Positions 31,901 to 41,770 of a stretch of 64,000 nucleotides of DNA are shown here, one piece after another. Source of the stretch: Pagrus major (lineage: Eukaryota > Chordata > Actinopteri > Spariformes > Sparidae). Both the position numbers and the translations under genes were made by a program. The notes under the pieces were generated by a model. It saw nothing but the letters and a program-made list of their open reading frames with translations, ran no database searches and had not been told where the DNA came from. Within the stretch, counting starts at the first letter, position 1; every line of letters starts with the position of its first letter. The stretch is taken from positions 7,502,446-7,566,445 of the forward strand of contig NC_133234.1 of the NCBI RefSeq assembly GCF_040436345.1, written 5' to 3'.

Positions 31901-34900
31901 AAAAACAAAAAAAAATGAATCTATTTTAAAATATTTTGTACTCAAACAATACAGGCCCATAATGGCTGCAGGAAAGGTCAATAACATGAAAGAAAAGGTC
32001 AACTCACACTTAAAGTTTTTAGTTCAGAGCTAGGGTTTATTCTCATAGGCATGTCTGCCACCAGGTGGTAGAAGGGTGGTATCGCAAGGTATCTGGGAGG
32101 TAAAGCAAAGCCGTGACCTGTTGCTGCAGAGTCGTAGGGGCTGCAGGGACTGGTGGTGTGCACACACGCTTCCATAAGGTGGCACCAGTACTGGCCCATG
32201 CTGCAGCCCCCTGTGGTGTTACAAAGTGGTACTGCTGAGCAGCAGGTGAATGGATTAAGGAGAGAGCTGCAACCTGAGGGGTAAAGAGATTATCACCTAC
32301 AGCATCGAACAAACTTGAGCTCTCAGAAACACTTCAGAGTTACTATTTTACTGCACCTGGAGGTACCAGGTGGTGGTTGGGGTTGCAGTATGGTCGGAGG
32401 ATCTGGACACGGGCCAGAGAGGACGCTGGACTGGGCTGAACCACCAGCTCCACTGATGCCAACTGACCTGCATGACTGAACCACATCCCTGGAAACAGCT
32501 GCATCTGTGGGTCGAAGAAGCACCAGAATATACACCAACACAAATTCTGAAATTCAGAAAAAGTACTTAAGAACGGAGGAATATACTGTGATGGTATACA
32601 TTTGTGTTAAAGACCACTTCTTTAAGCAGGTAAAGATATACTGTTATTAACAGTTTTATTATTCAACTGTCCTTTAGTAGATGACAGATGTTTTTGCTCA
32701 TCACACCCCCACAATCCTGAACATCAAGTACCCCTTTATCAACATTTGGTCAGTTTGGCCAAGTTTGCATTCATTTCAACAATGTTTCCAATACTTCAGC
32801 TATTTTTTTCAACTGTTTATCCATTAGGCTACTGTTAGCTCTTTCAACCATTTAACCATTAATTCTAGCTAGCTATTTCAACCATTTATCCAACACTTCA
32901 ATGCTTGAAGCTAGCTCTTACAGCCATTAATGCAACACTATTGCAACTATTTCAACTGTTTATCCACCAATTTAGCTTTTCACTATTTATTCAAATATTT
33001 TCAGCTAACAATTTCAAGTGTTAAAACTTGCTTTCTGAATCTGGCTATCAATTACAACCACCTATCCATTAGGCCTATTCTTTGCTGCCTGCTGGCTATT
33101 TTTCACACACAATCGCAAGATTTTTAGGTGGTAGAGCTGATTCAATCTATGGAGATTTTCAAAATCATAACATCTATTACAATTGATTTATTATTAGGTA
33201 GCTTCTCCAGACTCTTTCCATGTACCCCCTAACAATAGCAGTAACTGGTAACTGTTGTAGGCCACTGATTCACACTGTTTTTAGTTTCTGACCTTTAACA
33301 GCCAACCAATGCCAACCTGAGACCCCTCATTAGAAGTGTAGCCTATTCAGGCAGAGAACAAATGTTTCAGACTGACTGACCTCCACTGTGAGTTGTCCGA
33401 TGTCTGGGACATTGGGCAAGGGCTGTATCTTGGCCTGAGCATAAATGCCGGTCATGAGAACTGATCCAGTCAGGTAACTATCCACAGATGGTAAAGACTC
33501 TGCATGAAGAGGAAATAACCAAAATCACATCCTGGGACTTTGTTTTATATTAATCTGTGCATATGTTTTTGTCCAGTGAGTCTTACCAGTTACTTCTTTT
33601 TCACAGATGAAGAGGTATTGTCCAGCACAGTGAGCCTTCCTCCATCGTCCAAGTGTCCCCAAGGCCTTCTGGGTACACACCCCCTGACTTTCACGGCCTC
33701 CAGCCCACCATGCAGGACTAACTGGCTCCATAATCCCAACCTCGTCAGACCCATCTCCGCCCGATCCCTTCAGCCAAACCCATACAGTGCTTTTTCTGAA
33801 CCAAAGGGGGGAGGCTGTATTAATGGATGTAAACATGAAAGAAGACATTTTTAAAGACCATTGTTTGTAACGCTTACACAGGAAAGGAGTAGTGGATGAA
33901 CTTTTGCAGCTCCGGGCTTTCAGCAGAAGCCAGATCTCCTCCCTGAATCTCTCTGCATGAATCCTGTGCCTCAGGCCACGAAGATGTCATCTCAGAGAGC
34001 CAATAGCATCGCCAGCTGCCCAGGTGGATCCGACCACCTTTTGGGCAAGGGGTGTCCTCTGGAATGCAATAAACACACTGAACTGATATCAGGCAAGAAA
34101 TAATCAAGGAATATATATAATTCAAGGAATAATATCAGCTGAAAATATGGGACGATAAAATAACTGCAGGTGAGCATGTTAGCCAAAATAATTCAGGATC
34201 TCTTCTTGTTTTTTATTTTTACTTTTTACATTTATTTAAAAAGCGAAGTCATGTTCACTGTCGATTTGCACAATTAATTAAAACTGCTTAGATGATCAGT
34301 CACATGATGAGAGTAGCAGGTTGAGTTCATGATCGAGAATCACATGAGTTTAACAGGCAGACCCAACAGATGTTACTGGACAGATGTTTCACATTTGGCA
34401 CATCATCTTTAATTACACACACTCTCATATTTCACCTGAAATGTTTTGTTTTGATTAGTGGCTGTTAACTATGTGACATATAATCACCTGTTGCTCTTAC
34501 TAGGAAATCTGAGCTGAGCACATCATTACAGACGATTCTATTACAGACACCTGGCTTGACTGTTGAAACACTGGAGAACCAAAAACCACAACTGTTGTAG
34601 TATTACTTATAATGTGAAATGCCCTGTGTAACACAGTACTTCAAAAGTGATGATCCCTTCTTACTGACAAAGCAAGGAAGAGTTTTTTGATACAGTGGAT
34701 TAGACTGTAGTGTATCACAACTACACAACTATTACCAGTAATGAATCTCAATGTGGAGTGATATGACACATCTAAAACTAAAAGTAAGATAAAGGGTGGG
34801 CTAACTGTTAATAATCCTATAATAAACTGAAATTTAAATTATATTGGTATATTAAAAACTGTTTATATGAAGTATATAAAGGTTGGAAATAATAGTCTGA

Positions 34901-35623
34901 GTGACTGCAGTGATGCCCAACCTGTGTTTTAGGGGTCACACAATAATAAAAAAAAAAGAAAGGGAATCATTTATTTGCTTATATTTGTTTTTTTCATTGT
35001 CTTTTAAATGCAATTAAAAAAGATCTTAATGTTATATTTTTTATCTATGCCTCTGTAAAGCACTTTGAATTTCCTTGTGTCTGAATGGTGCCAGCATATG
35101 AATAAATTTACCTTGCCTTGCCTTAGACCAGAGGTTTATTTCTTGTGACATTTTCTGTATTTTTTATTGTGTAAAATAATTTAATTAAACAGTATGACAG
35201 AAAAATAAATGATAAGGTGTCATAGGTAGATATTACTACATTTTTAGTTGTAGTTTATGTATGTTGTATGGGAACCACTGAGTTATTGTATGAGTTTCGA
35301 GCTACCTGCTGCAAACATCACAACAATATCCTTTTAACTTCTACCACAATTTAAAATAACTTTGTTTAAGCAGTTAAATAAAAGAAATTACAACTAGCAA
35401 TGAACTGCCTCAATAAACAGTGCATCAGTTTCCCATAGAAAGGAAAATGATGATGTAGATTAAGGAAACTGTAGAAAAAACCTAACTTCCTACAAATGAA
35501 ACACAAATTTTTCTTCTTCTTCTTATTTAATAGAAAATGAAGCTTCTCACCTCCAGCTGCAGTGATCAAAACCACACAAAGAATCCACAGCCTCTGCCTT
35601 TGAGATGCGAGAGGACCTGTCAT
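7639..35623 (-). CDS. pkd1b: Polycystin-1 (teleost PKD1 paralogue), complete coding region
   Basis: Large receptor-like protein that pairs with TRP channel polycystin-2 in cilia and at cell contacts. I placed 42 coding exons, from the ATG at 35623-35621 to the stop at 7641-7639. Every boundary has GT/AG sites and all phases agree, giving 12,513 nt (about 4170 aa; human PKD1 is 4303). Order: signal peptide, C-type lectin, LDLa-like region, PKD array, REJ, GAIN/GPS with HLT, TM1, PLAT, multi-pass polycystin channel, C-terminal coiled coil. Alignment from memory to human PKD1 runs collinear along the whole length, so this is PKD1 itself and not PKD1L1, L2 or L3. The LRR, WSC and first PKD modules (human exons 2-5) are missing. 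The 'b' suffix is a guess from the lack of a tsc2 neighbour and the divergent N-terminus. Exon coordinates are in the block entries below. Confidence 0.93.
8747..10423 (-). other. pkd1 intron with a solo LTR
   Basis: A 1.7 kb intron near the 3' end. It contains the LTR at 9365-9888. The stretch 8900-9360 upstream of it shows no exon that fits polycystin-1 phase or sequence. Confidence 0.6.
9365..9888 (+). mobile_element. Solo LTR, probably Gypsy-like
   Basis: A 524-base block beginning TGTCATGG and ending TGTGACA. It is flanked by a near-perfect 5-base duplication (GGCAA at 9360-9364, GGCGA at 9889-9893). Inside are a TATA-like TATATAAG near 9517 and an AATAAA near 9813, in the order expected for U3-R-U5. 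The T-rich, CT-rich text resembles common fish Gypsy-type LTRs. No internal retroviral genes flank it, so it reads as a solo LTR left by recombination. The superfamily is inferred from general appearance only. Confidence 0.72.
11199..11550. mobile_element. MITE with 25-base inverted ends (TTAA type)
   Basis: Left end CTTAAAGGGGCAATATGTAA and its continuation match the reverse complement of the right end (11526-11550) at 24 of 25 positions. Both ends include TTAA. The interior has no coding capacity and contains AGTTAGCAGTTAG-like text shared with the copy at 18837. It lies inside a pkd1 intron. Non-autonomous DNA transposon; piggyBac-like is suggested by TTAA only. Confidence 0.8.
12773..14333 (-). 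other. pkd1 intron, 1.56 kb, with a GAAA microsatellite
   Basis: No exon is supported between the two channel exons, whose phases join directly. It contains a perfect GAAA tract at 13451-13486 and otherwise unremarkable sequence. Confidence 0.6.
13451..13486. repeat. (GAAA)n microsatellite
   Basis: About nine consecutive GAAA units inside a pkd1 intron. Confidence 0.95.
15290..15720. repeat. Degenerate minisatellite, forward orientation
   Basis: Imperfect tandem units of roughly 30-40 bases built from AATAGTTAGCTAAAAGTA and ATGGATAAATGGTT. They lie in the pkd1 intron between exons 15839-16053 and 14856-15058. The reverse complement of the same unit forms the array at 32780-33080. Confidence 0.75.
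15839..17545 (-). other. pkd1b: pkd1 large intracellular loop between TM1-PLAT and channel (5 exons)
   Basis: Exons 17545-17422, 17128-16985, 16875-16461, 16247-16133 and 16053-15839. They start with a transmembrane helix (VAVGMTVAALVFPLQCVLC) and a basic FRKARSQ stop-transfer. A Ser/Pro-rich loop follows that contains EEDLLMSIAA, corresponding to human DEDLIQQVLA. The loop is variable in the family; phases are all consistent. Confidence 0.85.
16944..16978. repeat. (GT)n microsatellite
   Basis: About 17 GT units in a 109-base pkd1 intron, ending six bases from the donor site. The minus-strand transcript therefore has a CA-rich tract right after GTGAGAG. Confidence 0.95.
17839..19731 (-). other. 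pkd1b: pkd1 TM1 and PLAT block (4 exons)
   Basis: Exons 19731-19536, 19394-19236, 18471-18331 and 18049-17839. The first encodes helix TM1 (MLVGIVCAVLVLIHLLVGLI) and the start of PLAT (YRVLVKTGWRRG). The next two carry AHVGISLYGVNKSGSRHL and EVWKIRIWHDNTGLDPSWY, which are diagnostic PLAT motifs. The last has LWERPAHSRFTRGQRVTC, matching the human loop before TM2. PLAT binds lipids and partner proteins on the inner membrane face and spans about residues 2790-2900. Confidence 0.93.
18837..19201. mobile_element. Second, decayed copy of the 11199 MITE
   Basis: The left end TTAAAGGTGTAATATGTAAGAA matches the 11199 element, and the interior shares AACTGCTAACTGCTG, GCTAGCTGGTTAGCATGC and related words in opposite orientation. 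The right end is degenerate, so 19201 is approximate. Confidence 0.6.
20787..20817. repeat. 31-base near-perfect palindrome in a pkd1 intron
   Basis: Thirteen-base arms ACCAGATGGTTTT and AAAACCATCTGGT are separated by five bases. One arm and the loop (TTTTATGTAAAAACCAT) also occur as a direct repeat 30 bases upstream (20766-20782). Confidence 0.85.
21915..22957 (-). other. pkd1 intron carrying a MITE and a CA repeat
   Basis: Intron of 1.04 kb. About half is the transposon at 22324-22888; a CA tract is at 22055-22080. No exon is seen. Confidence 0.7.
22324..22888. mobile_element. MITE with 20-base inverted ends
   Basis: Left end CTTAAAGAGGTCATATTATG and right end CATAATACAACCTCTTTAAG are inverted repeats matching at 18 of 20 positions, both containing TTAA. 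The 565-base interior has no transposase. The interior text (for example AGCCAATCAGAGGTAGAC) is of a type common in teleost genomes. Confidence 0.82.
23834..25038 (-). other. pkd1b: pkd1 REJ-region exons (4 exons)
   Basis: Exons 25038-24886, 24652-24512, 24376-24094 and 23936-23834. They encode most of the receptor-for-egg-jelly region after the PKD array, with many cysteines (CNIPVLPVIVECVSC, GQCDQCDDQAQ) and fibronectin-like strands (RYTFTLNVSQPDRGQWGSAS). The phase chain from the giant exon through this block is unbroken. Confidence 0.88.
25039..25846 (-). other. pkd1 intron, 0.8 kb
   Basis: No exon is supported. AT-rich, with a CAGCTATCAT direct repeat near 25650-25670. Confidence 0.5.
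25847..29517 (-). other. pkd1b: pkd1 giant exon: PKD repeat array
   Basis: A single 3671-base exon (about residues 732-1955), the counterpart of the giant human exon 15. It holds tandem Ig-like PKD repeats; clear WxFGDG-type signatures include WDFADGSDAV, FDFGDGSLQG, LFGDGSPLTV, WDFGDGSPVEQ and WDFGDSTDAL, and the others are diverged. The 3' end (AVIKGGSHRLWSSLSELVLD) starts the REJ region. The acceptor at 29518 was chosen because it restores phase and joins KTYSIQ to DDYTLHVQVSNQ, as in the human domain. The reading frame continues open upstream but disagrees with the PKD fold. Confidence 0.93.
30585..31080. repeat. Interspersed repeat, 'gaaccatgaatatctgt' family
   Basis: It shares phrases such as GGAACCATGAATATCTGT, CCAAATTTTGTACCAATCC and GTTGTTGAGATATTTCA with the repeat at 44229-44850. 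It sits in a pkd1 intron and has no coding capacity. Confidence 0.65.
32780..33080. repeat. Degenerate minisatellite, reverse orientation
   Basis: Imperfect tandem units such as TAGCTATTTCAACCATTTAT and CAACTGTTTATCCA, the reverse complement of the 15290-15720 unit. It lies in the pkd1 intron between exons 33381-33499 and 32357-32504. Confidence 0.75.
34059..35550 (-). other. pkd1 intron 1 with a LINE 3' tail
   Basis: AT-rich, 1.5 kb. I looked here for LRR or WSC exons and found none: no LxxLxLxxN or Cys-rich WSC reading frame on the minus strand. A LINE-like tail lies at 35060-35125. Confidence 0.65.
35060..35125 (+). mobile_element. Fish LINE-type 3' tail
   Basis: The text CACTTTGAATTTCCTTGTGT followed by AATAAATTTACCTTGCCTTG resembles the shared 3' end of teleost LINE copies. 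The second copy at 45205-45275 supports this. Confidence 0.6.
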
Positions 35624-35646
35624 CTTGTAGAGCACATCATATCCTC

Positions 35647-38397
35647 CTGAAGAAAAAAAAACTACTCACTGTCTAATCACCACAGGAGCATTGTTGAACT
35701 CAGTGCCCTCCTATCACTGCATTAAACGTGCTGATCCTCCTCTTTCTTCATGTTATTGCTACACGACTCTTCCCTCATCCTCAGTGTTCTTGCATGAGTT
35801 GAACATTTTGCCTTCCTTTCAATTACTCCTCCTTATCTTCAACCCAACTCTGTGTTTTGTACACACGCTCTCATCTCCCTCCTCTGACACCTCCTCCCCT
35901 CATCCTGCGGACACACTGTGAGTTATGGCAGTGTCGTTGTTTTAAAGGCCTCTTCTCCACTCTCTCTGAACGCCTGGCTGACTTCTACTTTGTCTCTCAG
36001 CAACAGCTATAGAAGCGGAGTGGACAGAGGAGGCCAGCGCTGCTCATTACCATGTTGTAAAACCTGGCACTCAATAGAAACAGTCAGACTCACTCAGGCA
36101 GGATGCAGCAAAGGGTCCTGACAGAAACAAGACTCACAAACCAAAAAGTCATTGTAGTGTTGGTGTTATTTGGCAACAAAGTGTTGTGTTTTATGTGTTA
36201 GAGGAATTTAGAGGGATCGGTAACTTTTCAAGGCTGCCAAAACCCTTATTTTTTAAGCCAAGTAGGAAGATGTTTCAAATCTTTTCTGATGCCTTGTGCC
36301 CACGGCCTGTTGTCCGAGCAGTAACACCGAGACCTCATCACTAACTAGACAATGGCTCTGTGACGCAGAAGCAAAAGAAATAGACCCGGCTGTAAAAGAA
36401 AGGATGCCTTCTGGGTTGCCTGGAGAGGGAACAGATAAAGCAGAGGGCGGTGATAAGGCAACTATGGCTGAGAATTGTCAGTCCATTGCTATGGAGATGA
36501 TTGTATTAGAACTTTTCCCCTCCCAGGAGCAGCAGATTCAGCAGGAGGAAGCTGTAGCCTACTGGCTACATCAATAGACTGAGAATCCAACAGTGAAAGT
36601 ATTCTGTGCATTTACTTTAGTACTGTACTGGAAACTTTTAGTTCCATGCAAGGAAGTTCCTGGGACCAAAAGTTCCAGGTACAGTACAGGAATTACGCAT
36701 AGACAACTGATCTTCTACGTCTCCACATTATGGTATAACTTTAAATAGCCGAGATTTTTTCTGCAGCTTGGAGTGTGCGCTCTTAAATGATGAATTAATG
36801 TTTTAACATTTACCTTTTTCTATTTGAGATCACTCGCATTTGAAATCATCTTTCTTTAATTTAAAGCCATATAATTATGCAGCGTGACAACTACAAATCA
36901 GATGCTAACCCACAGAGAAGCTATTAAAGTGCTCAGTATTGAATAAATATGAAAAGTCACCTAACAATTACATAAAAAAGTCATATGGATGAATTGTAAC
37001 TCTTATCTTCATAACTACAGTTTAATTTCAAAATGCCCCTTAAAAAATTGTTGGTTCAGTTAAATATTTTACAATTTACCCAAATTATTTGTCTTTCATT
37101 CAGTAGTTACTTTATTTTTTAATATTTAGAATTGAACAAACAGGAAAACAGGAACAGTTGAATTATTAAATAATAACCATAATCTTCTTAAAGTTCTTAA
37201 ACCATTTCCCAGTTTTATGGGTCGAATGTATATGTGACAAATATACAGTATTCATGGGATTATTTGATAATTTTGAGTTTTTTTATTCAATTTAATTTAT
37301 GTTCGAGTTTTTTATGAATTCAGAATAAAAAAATAAATATCTAATTTGACTCGTCAATTTGTAATGGCTTGTTTAAACGGGTCAACTAATTCATTGATAA
37401 TAATTTAACTATGTAAAAAGTGGCAGACTGACCACAGTGACCATTCTGTTATAACAGTTTGAGACACTAGAGGGCAGCGATGCGAAATCTAACTCAATGT
37501 GATACATGACATGAAGACGACGAAGAAGAACAACAAACAGGAAGATGAAGAAGGCAGCTGATGGTGACATATCTTAGGTAGGCCAATATTAAAGGAATAA
37601 AACTTAACTGTTTAGCTTCTTTATGTTGCTACGACTCTTTTTAAAACAAGGAAACGCTTAGATTTGTGTTTTGATATCAAACTGGACATATCGGTTTTCG
37701 TTTTAAATTAATATTTAGCGAAAATGCTCCTGTTGGCCCTGATACGTGACGCTACTGGTTCCTGTGTGTGTAACGGAAAGTCATTAAATGGCAAACATTG
37801 TAAATACACAACATTTTCAGCCGGTCGTCGGTTCGGCATTCATTTAATTACGTTACAGCAGGTCACAGTTGGACACCCATCCTGCTTATTCAGAGCAGCA
37901 CGATGTGAGTAGACATAGCTTTTAGAAAAATGTATTGTACTTAGCTAATTATACAACATCATGTAGATACTGCATGCCGAATTTTCCAGAAGAATTCAAT
38001 CATTCATAAGTGACAATAGCTTGTGACCTGCTATTTGTGTATTTTCGTCGACAAGTCATTAAACATTAGATTGTGAGACGTTTTCAAGGGAGTTTGGTTT
38101 AATGAGTTTCCATGGAGGTGATGCAGCAGTGTGTCTTGAAGCTTTCTTATCTAAGCTTAAAGAGCATCGCTGCAACTCAGAGTAACAGACAAGCTGTTGA
38201 ATGACACTCACAAAGATGGATGTGTCAAGAGCTGAATTGTTTTCTGTGTAGGTTAAAGTATATTTGTTACGGGGTAGAGGATCAGTGTGTTGCTCCAAGT
38301 CATTCCAGCACACATCTTAAAGTAGGTATTTGTCAGATATATATTTTGGTGTCTAGTTAATTTTGTCTGTGTTTGTTCATATTTTTCAGCAGGTTCT
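35647..38397. other. Divergent intergenic region between pkd1 and asb12
   Basis: This must contain both promoters, because the genes are head to head. The pkd1 start exon has an acceptor at 35647, so a non-coding first exon lies somewhere to the right. A possible asb12 5' exon ends at the GT donor at 37578, after a GAAGA-rich stretch. No coding exon is supported. Confidence 0.45.
36620..36687. repeat. Imperfect 68-base palindrome
   Basis: Arms GTACTGTACTGGAAACTTTT and the complement of AAAAGTTCCAGGTACAGTAC pair with few mismatches. Probably the tip of a decayed DNA transposon. Confidence 0.6.
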
Positions 38398-40480
38398 ATG
38401 CTCAAACTAAGGACCTCTGAGGAAGAACAAAGGAGTTGTGAAATTTCCCAGCTCAGACAGGCAGTGTTACAAAACAATGACAGACTCCTTGATGAGATGC
38501 TCTGCCAAGAAATCTATAAGAAAGTCATCAACTGCAGAGGCGGCTGGGGCATTGCAGGCACGCCTCTCCACGCTGCGGTGTCGAAGGGCCACCTCAGCTG
38601 TCTGCAGGTTCTGCTAGCCCACGGTGCCCTGGTAGACTGCGCGGATGTCAAGGCTCAGACGCCTCTTTTCGCAGCTGTTCGTGGCAAGTACCTGGACTGT
38701 GTCTTAGCACTCCTCAGAGCTGGGGCCAACCCCAATGGCAGCTCATCCAACAACTGCTCTCCTGTCCTCACTGCTGCTCGGGAGGGCGATGTGGAGATTT
38801 TAAAGGAACTGCTTAAACATGGTGCCGAGGTGAACTCCCGCTCCAAAGTCTTGCTCTGGACTTCCAGTGCCAGGGTGTCCAGCGGGCCGCTGTACCTGGC
38901 AGCCGTTTACGGTCACATGGAGTGTTTCAGACTGCTGCTCCTCTATGGGGCAGACCCAGATTACAACTGCACGGATGCAAAGCTGCTGAATTCTATCAAG
39001 CAGCCCAAAACTGTGCTGGAGATGTGCCTCAGGCATGGCTGTGGCGTGGAGTACATCCAGCTGCTGATCGACTTCGGAGCTAACGTCTACCTCCCTACGC
39101 TGATCATCGAGAAGTCAACCAAGCAGAATGAGGCTGTGGAGCTGCTTCTACACGAGAGAGGTACTGAATCAAACTGCACGTATTCACACACTTCTTTAAC
39201 CTGACTGGATGGAGCCCCAAACCTGAAATAGGATGGATTTCTAGCTCGAACTGGATGATAAGGAGCAATAGGTCAAAACTTAAGATTTAAGACCATTTAT
39301 GGCTTGCTGAAGTTGAGCAGTAATGTTGAGACTCATTTATTACATTTTGGTAGCAGGTATTTCATGGCTCTGTAATTTCTGAATAATTTCTTCTCTCTTA
39401 TTTTCTGATAAGCGCTAGAAAGGACAATCTATTTTAGTACCAATTACAGGGAAGCAGAAACAGTTTTCAAGTGGTAGAATTGCTATAGTAAGCTAGTGTT
39501 TTAGTTGTTGCACTGTCATGAAAAATGTTAAATTTGTATACTGTGGAGCTGCAACTAATGAATAATTTGGAATTACTGAATTATCTGTTGAGAATTTAAA
39601 AACGTTGACCACAATTTACCAGAGCGGACTCTGATGTCTTAAAATTGCAGAAAGAAAAGCATGTTTGACATTTTTAATAAAATCAGTAGTTGGCGGTTAA
39701 ATTTGTTTCGATTGACCAAATGATAAATTGAGTCATTGTTGCAGCTCTTTCTCTACAGGCAAGATAAAATTCTACATATATAGAGAATAAAGTTTCCAAA
39801 AATTTGAGAAACTCTTATTTTCCCCTATAATAAGTATGAAATTATGTTTTTTTTTTTCTGGGAAACTTTCTATAAAATTATTAGGAAACGTTAAGATAAT
39901 GAAAGACCGGTAAAATAAAATGTTTTTGGTATTTACTCCGTAGTTTCTTGGTGGCTTATCAATGACTAACAACAGCAAGACGCAAAAAGAAAGTATTTTC
40001 TCTTTCTGATCTGACATTGATATTGATGACCACTGAAGTGACTGCATGAGTTTAAAAAAAAAAAAAAAGACAAATTTTCCACAAAGTTTTTTGCAGATCT
40101 TTCCTTCCATTTAATCCAGTGGTTAATGGAGACCATTGAATTAAAGTCTTCATCGTGGTGATGAAGTTAAGAAGTTAAGAAAGTAATCGAGGATTTGGAC
40201 ATGTTATTGCTGCAGCACTTAAACTGCAAGATAAACATCACAAACAAAGACTCAAATATTCCTTTGGCCTCAGACAAATCTTGTTAGATTAAGCCATTGA
40301 GCCATAACTTTCTTCTTGTCATCTGCAGGAAATCCAAAGGCCTTGACTTCCCAGTGCCGACTCGCTGTCCGAAGTTACCTCAAAAAGATCAACAAGATCC
40401 ACTGTATCGACCAGCTGGAAATGCCAACAAGTCTCATTAATTTCTTGCAACACAAGCCAGTCCCAGTCACTGTTCTGTAG
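38398..40480 (+). CDS. asb12: Ankyrin repeat and SOCS box protein 12
   Basis: Substrate adaptor of a Cullin-5/Elongin B-C ubiquitin ligase. Two coding exons, 38398-39160 and 40329-40480, give 304 residues (human ASB12 is 309). The start follows the acceptor TTTTTCAG at 38390. Ankyrin repeats fill residues 60-240, with signatures GTPLHAAVSKGHLSCLQVLL, QTPLFAAVRGKYLDCVLALL and GPLYLAAVYGHMECFRLLLL. LLIDFGANVYLP and NNCSPVLTAAREG are nearly identical to mammalian ASB12. The second exon is the SOCS box: CRLAVRSYLKKINKIHCIDQ gives the BC box, then IDQLEMPTSLINFLQH replaces the Cul5 box. No defect is visible. Confidence 0.96.
39161..40328 (+). other. asb12 intron
   Basis: 1.17 kb, AT-rich, no exon. 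Contains the words GAGCTGCAACTAATGAATAA and ATTGTTGCAGCTCTTTC (39545-39750), typical of a common fish MITE-like repeat with inverted ends. Confidence 0.5.
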
Positions 40481-41087
40481 CTGTGTGAGCCGCAGACACA
40501 ATGTACACGTTTTTATTTGAGCTTAAGTTTTTGTTTGGTTTGTAGACTGTTGGCTACCTTTATCTTTTTTTTTTTAAATGATTTCTGTCCGTTCATGTGC
40601 TGTTGTCTTAAGACTGATTCCTAAGTGAAAGTATTAAATGTGTGGATAAGTTGGCTGAACTTTTGTTTTATTATTAGCACTTACATCCTGCAGCTATTGG
40701 AAGACCTCTCTGAAGGAAGCCGTTTCTTGGTGTCTTTGTCACATGTTTGTCACAAGTTGTTAACTTCCTTTAACAGAGCTGTTTGCTTCAGTGAAAACTA
40801 AAAGACTTCGTTCATTGAAATACATGCATAAGTTGTAAAAAAAAGGAAGAAAAAAAAAGCTCTAAGAAAGACATGACTTCGCTCTTTTTCTTGAAATTGA
40901 GAGTAATGTTCACTTTAATCCCATCCATACTGTATAAAAAGTGCAATAATTATATAAGTTGAGTGGTTACATTAAAGAATTTCAGTGAGTTTGAAAGACA
41001 GTGAAAACTTGCCTGTTAGCTTTTCAGGGAAACATTTCATTTTTAGGTAAACCCCTGGCTCTTTGGAACAAGACTTAAGTCAGAGCC

Positions 41088-41235
41088 ATGGTAACTGCTC
41101 TGTGAGGCTGTAAAGTAGTGCTTTGAGACAAATGCTAACGATGTTAAGAAGGTAGAGCATCTGCACCGTCTTAGATATTCATGTTAACTTGCTAACATTT
41201 GCTGATTAAACACAATGTAAAGCCGTGGCTGATGG
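41088..41235. repeat. Interspersed repeat, 'ctctgtgaggctg' family
   Basis: CATGGTAACTGCTCTGTGAG and the following ATGCTAAC/GTTAACTTGCTAAC text match the start of the 44229-44850 repeat. Confidence 0.6.
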
Positions 41236-41539
41236 GAATGTCATCAGTTTTTCAGCTATTCAGTCATAAACCAACATATTCACCCAATTAAAATTTTCAT
41301 GTGATAATTGTGCAATGCCAGTCCATTATTATTAAGTATTTCACCGATTGCTGACTTGCATGATTCGCTGCATAAATCACTGATGGGTAGTGCTTTTTGT
41401 TTTTGCTCTTTGTACATTTGAATGTAATTCTAATAATCTAATACTAATGTTTTTTTCATTACAGATGATAGTTTGTTACAAGCTTAGTAGTTTGAGGGAA
41501 AGTTGAGTCTTTGAAAAATGTCCATGAATTTTATAGCAT

Positions 41540-41770
41540 CTTAGCATATGGTACGTCCCCTTTTTGCTTAAATGACAGCACTCGAGCTGGCATGGACTCC
41601 ACAAGTGTGTGCAAAACCTGATGACTCATGTTATTCCAGCATGATTTAACAGTGTTTCACAAAGCATCTTTTTCTCACACAGAATGTTTTGACTTTTTCA
41701 GTCTTCAAGTGCCCCTATTAAATGTTCAATGGCGTTGAGGTCAGGTTACTGTAGAGGAAAGTCCATGATG
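41540..41770 (-). pseudogene. Degenerate Tc1-like transposase C-terminus
   Basis: Read on the minus strand, the piece gives DFPLQ, a stop, PDLNAIEHLIGALED, then WNN-like and HTLVESMPAR-like parts, with stops and frame changes. This is the conserved end of Tc1/mariner transposases (DWPSQSPDLNPIEHLW). Dead remnant; no inverted ends were found. Confidence 0.75.

Larger units (their letters stand above)
29726..33499 (-). other. pkd1b: pkd1 region between lectin and giant exon (7 exons)
   Basis: Exons 33499-33381, 32504-32357, 32273-32008, 31890-31138, 30488-30357, 30192-30017 and 29862-29726. LFPGMWFSHAGQLASVEL matches the human LFPGLRLSREAFLTTAEF area. A cysteine-rich LDLa-like stretch (CNTTGGCSMGQYWCHLMEAC) follows, then PKD repeats, including SVKFSWVIDNLKKF and WDFGDGG. 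The LDLa-like stretch shows no obvious acidic calcium cluster. Confidence 0.88.
33587..35623 (-). other. pkd1b: pkd1 signal peptide and C-type lectin (3 exons)
   Basis: Exons 35623-35551, 34058-33878 and 33795-33587. The start MTGPLASQRQR is followed by a hydrophobic WILCVVLITAAGG signal peptide, then immediately by a C-type lectin domain (RCYWLSEMTSSWPEAQDSC to HCAGQYLFICEK), which is human exon 6-7 material. The first ATG in this frame after the acceptor at 35647 is used. In human PKD1 about 400 residues of LRR, WSC and PKD lie between these two parts. Confidence 0.88.

Noticed and set aside
35624-35635. Starting pkd1 at an upstream in-frame codon
   Set aside because: That codon is GTG; the first ATG in frame is at 35623-35621 and leads directly into the signal peptide.
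36296-36577. A 93-codon plus-strand frame between pkd1 and asb12
   Set aside because: No splice sites, no recognisable motif, acidic composition could be chance; kept as non-coding.
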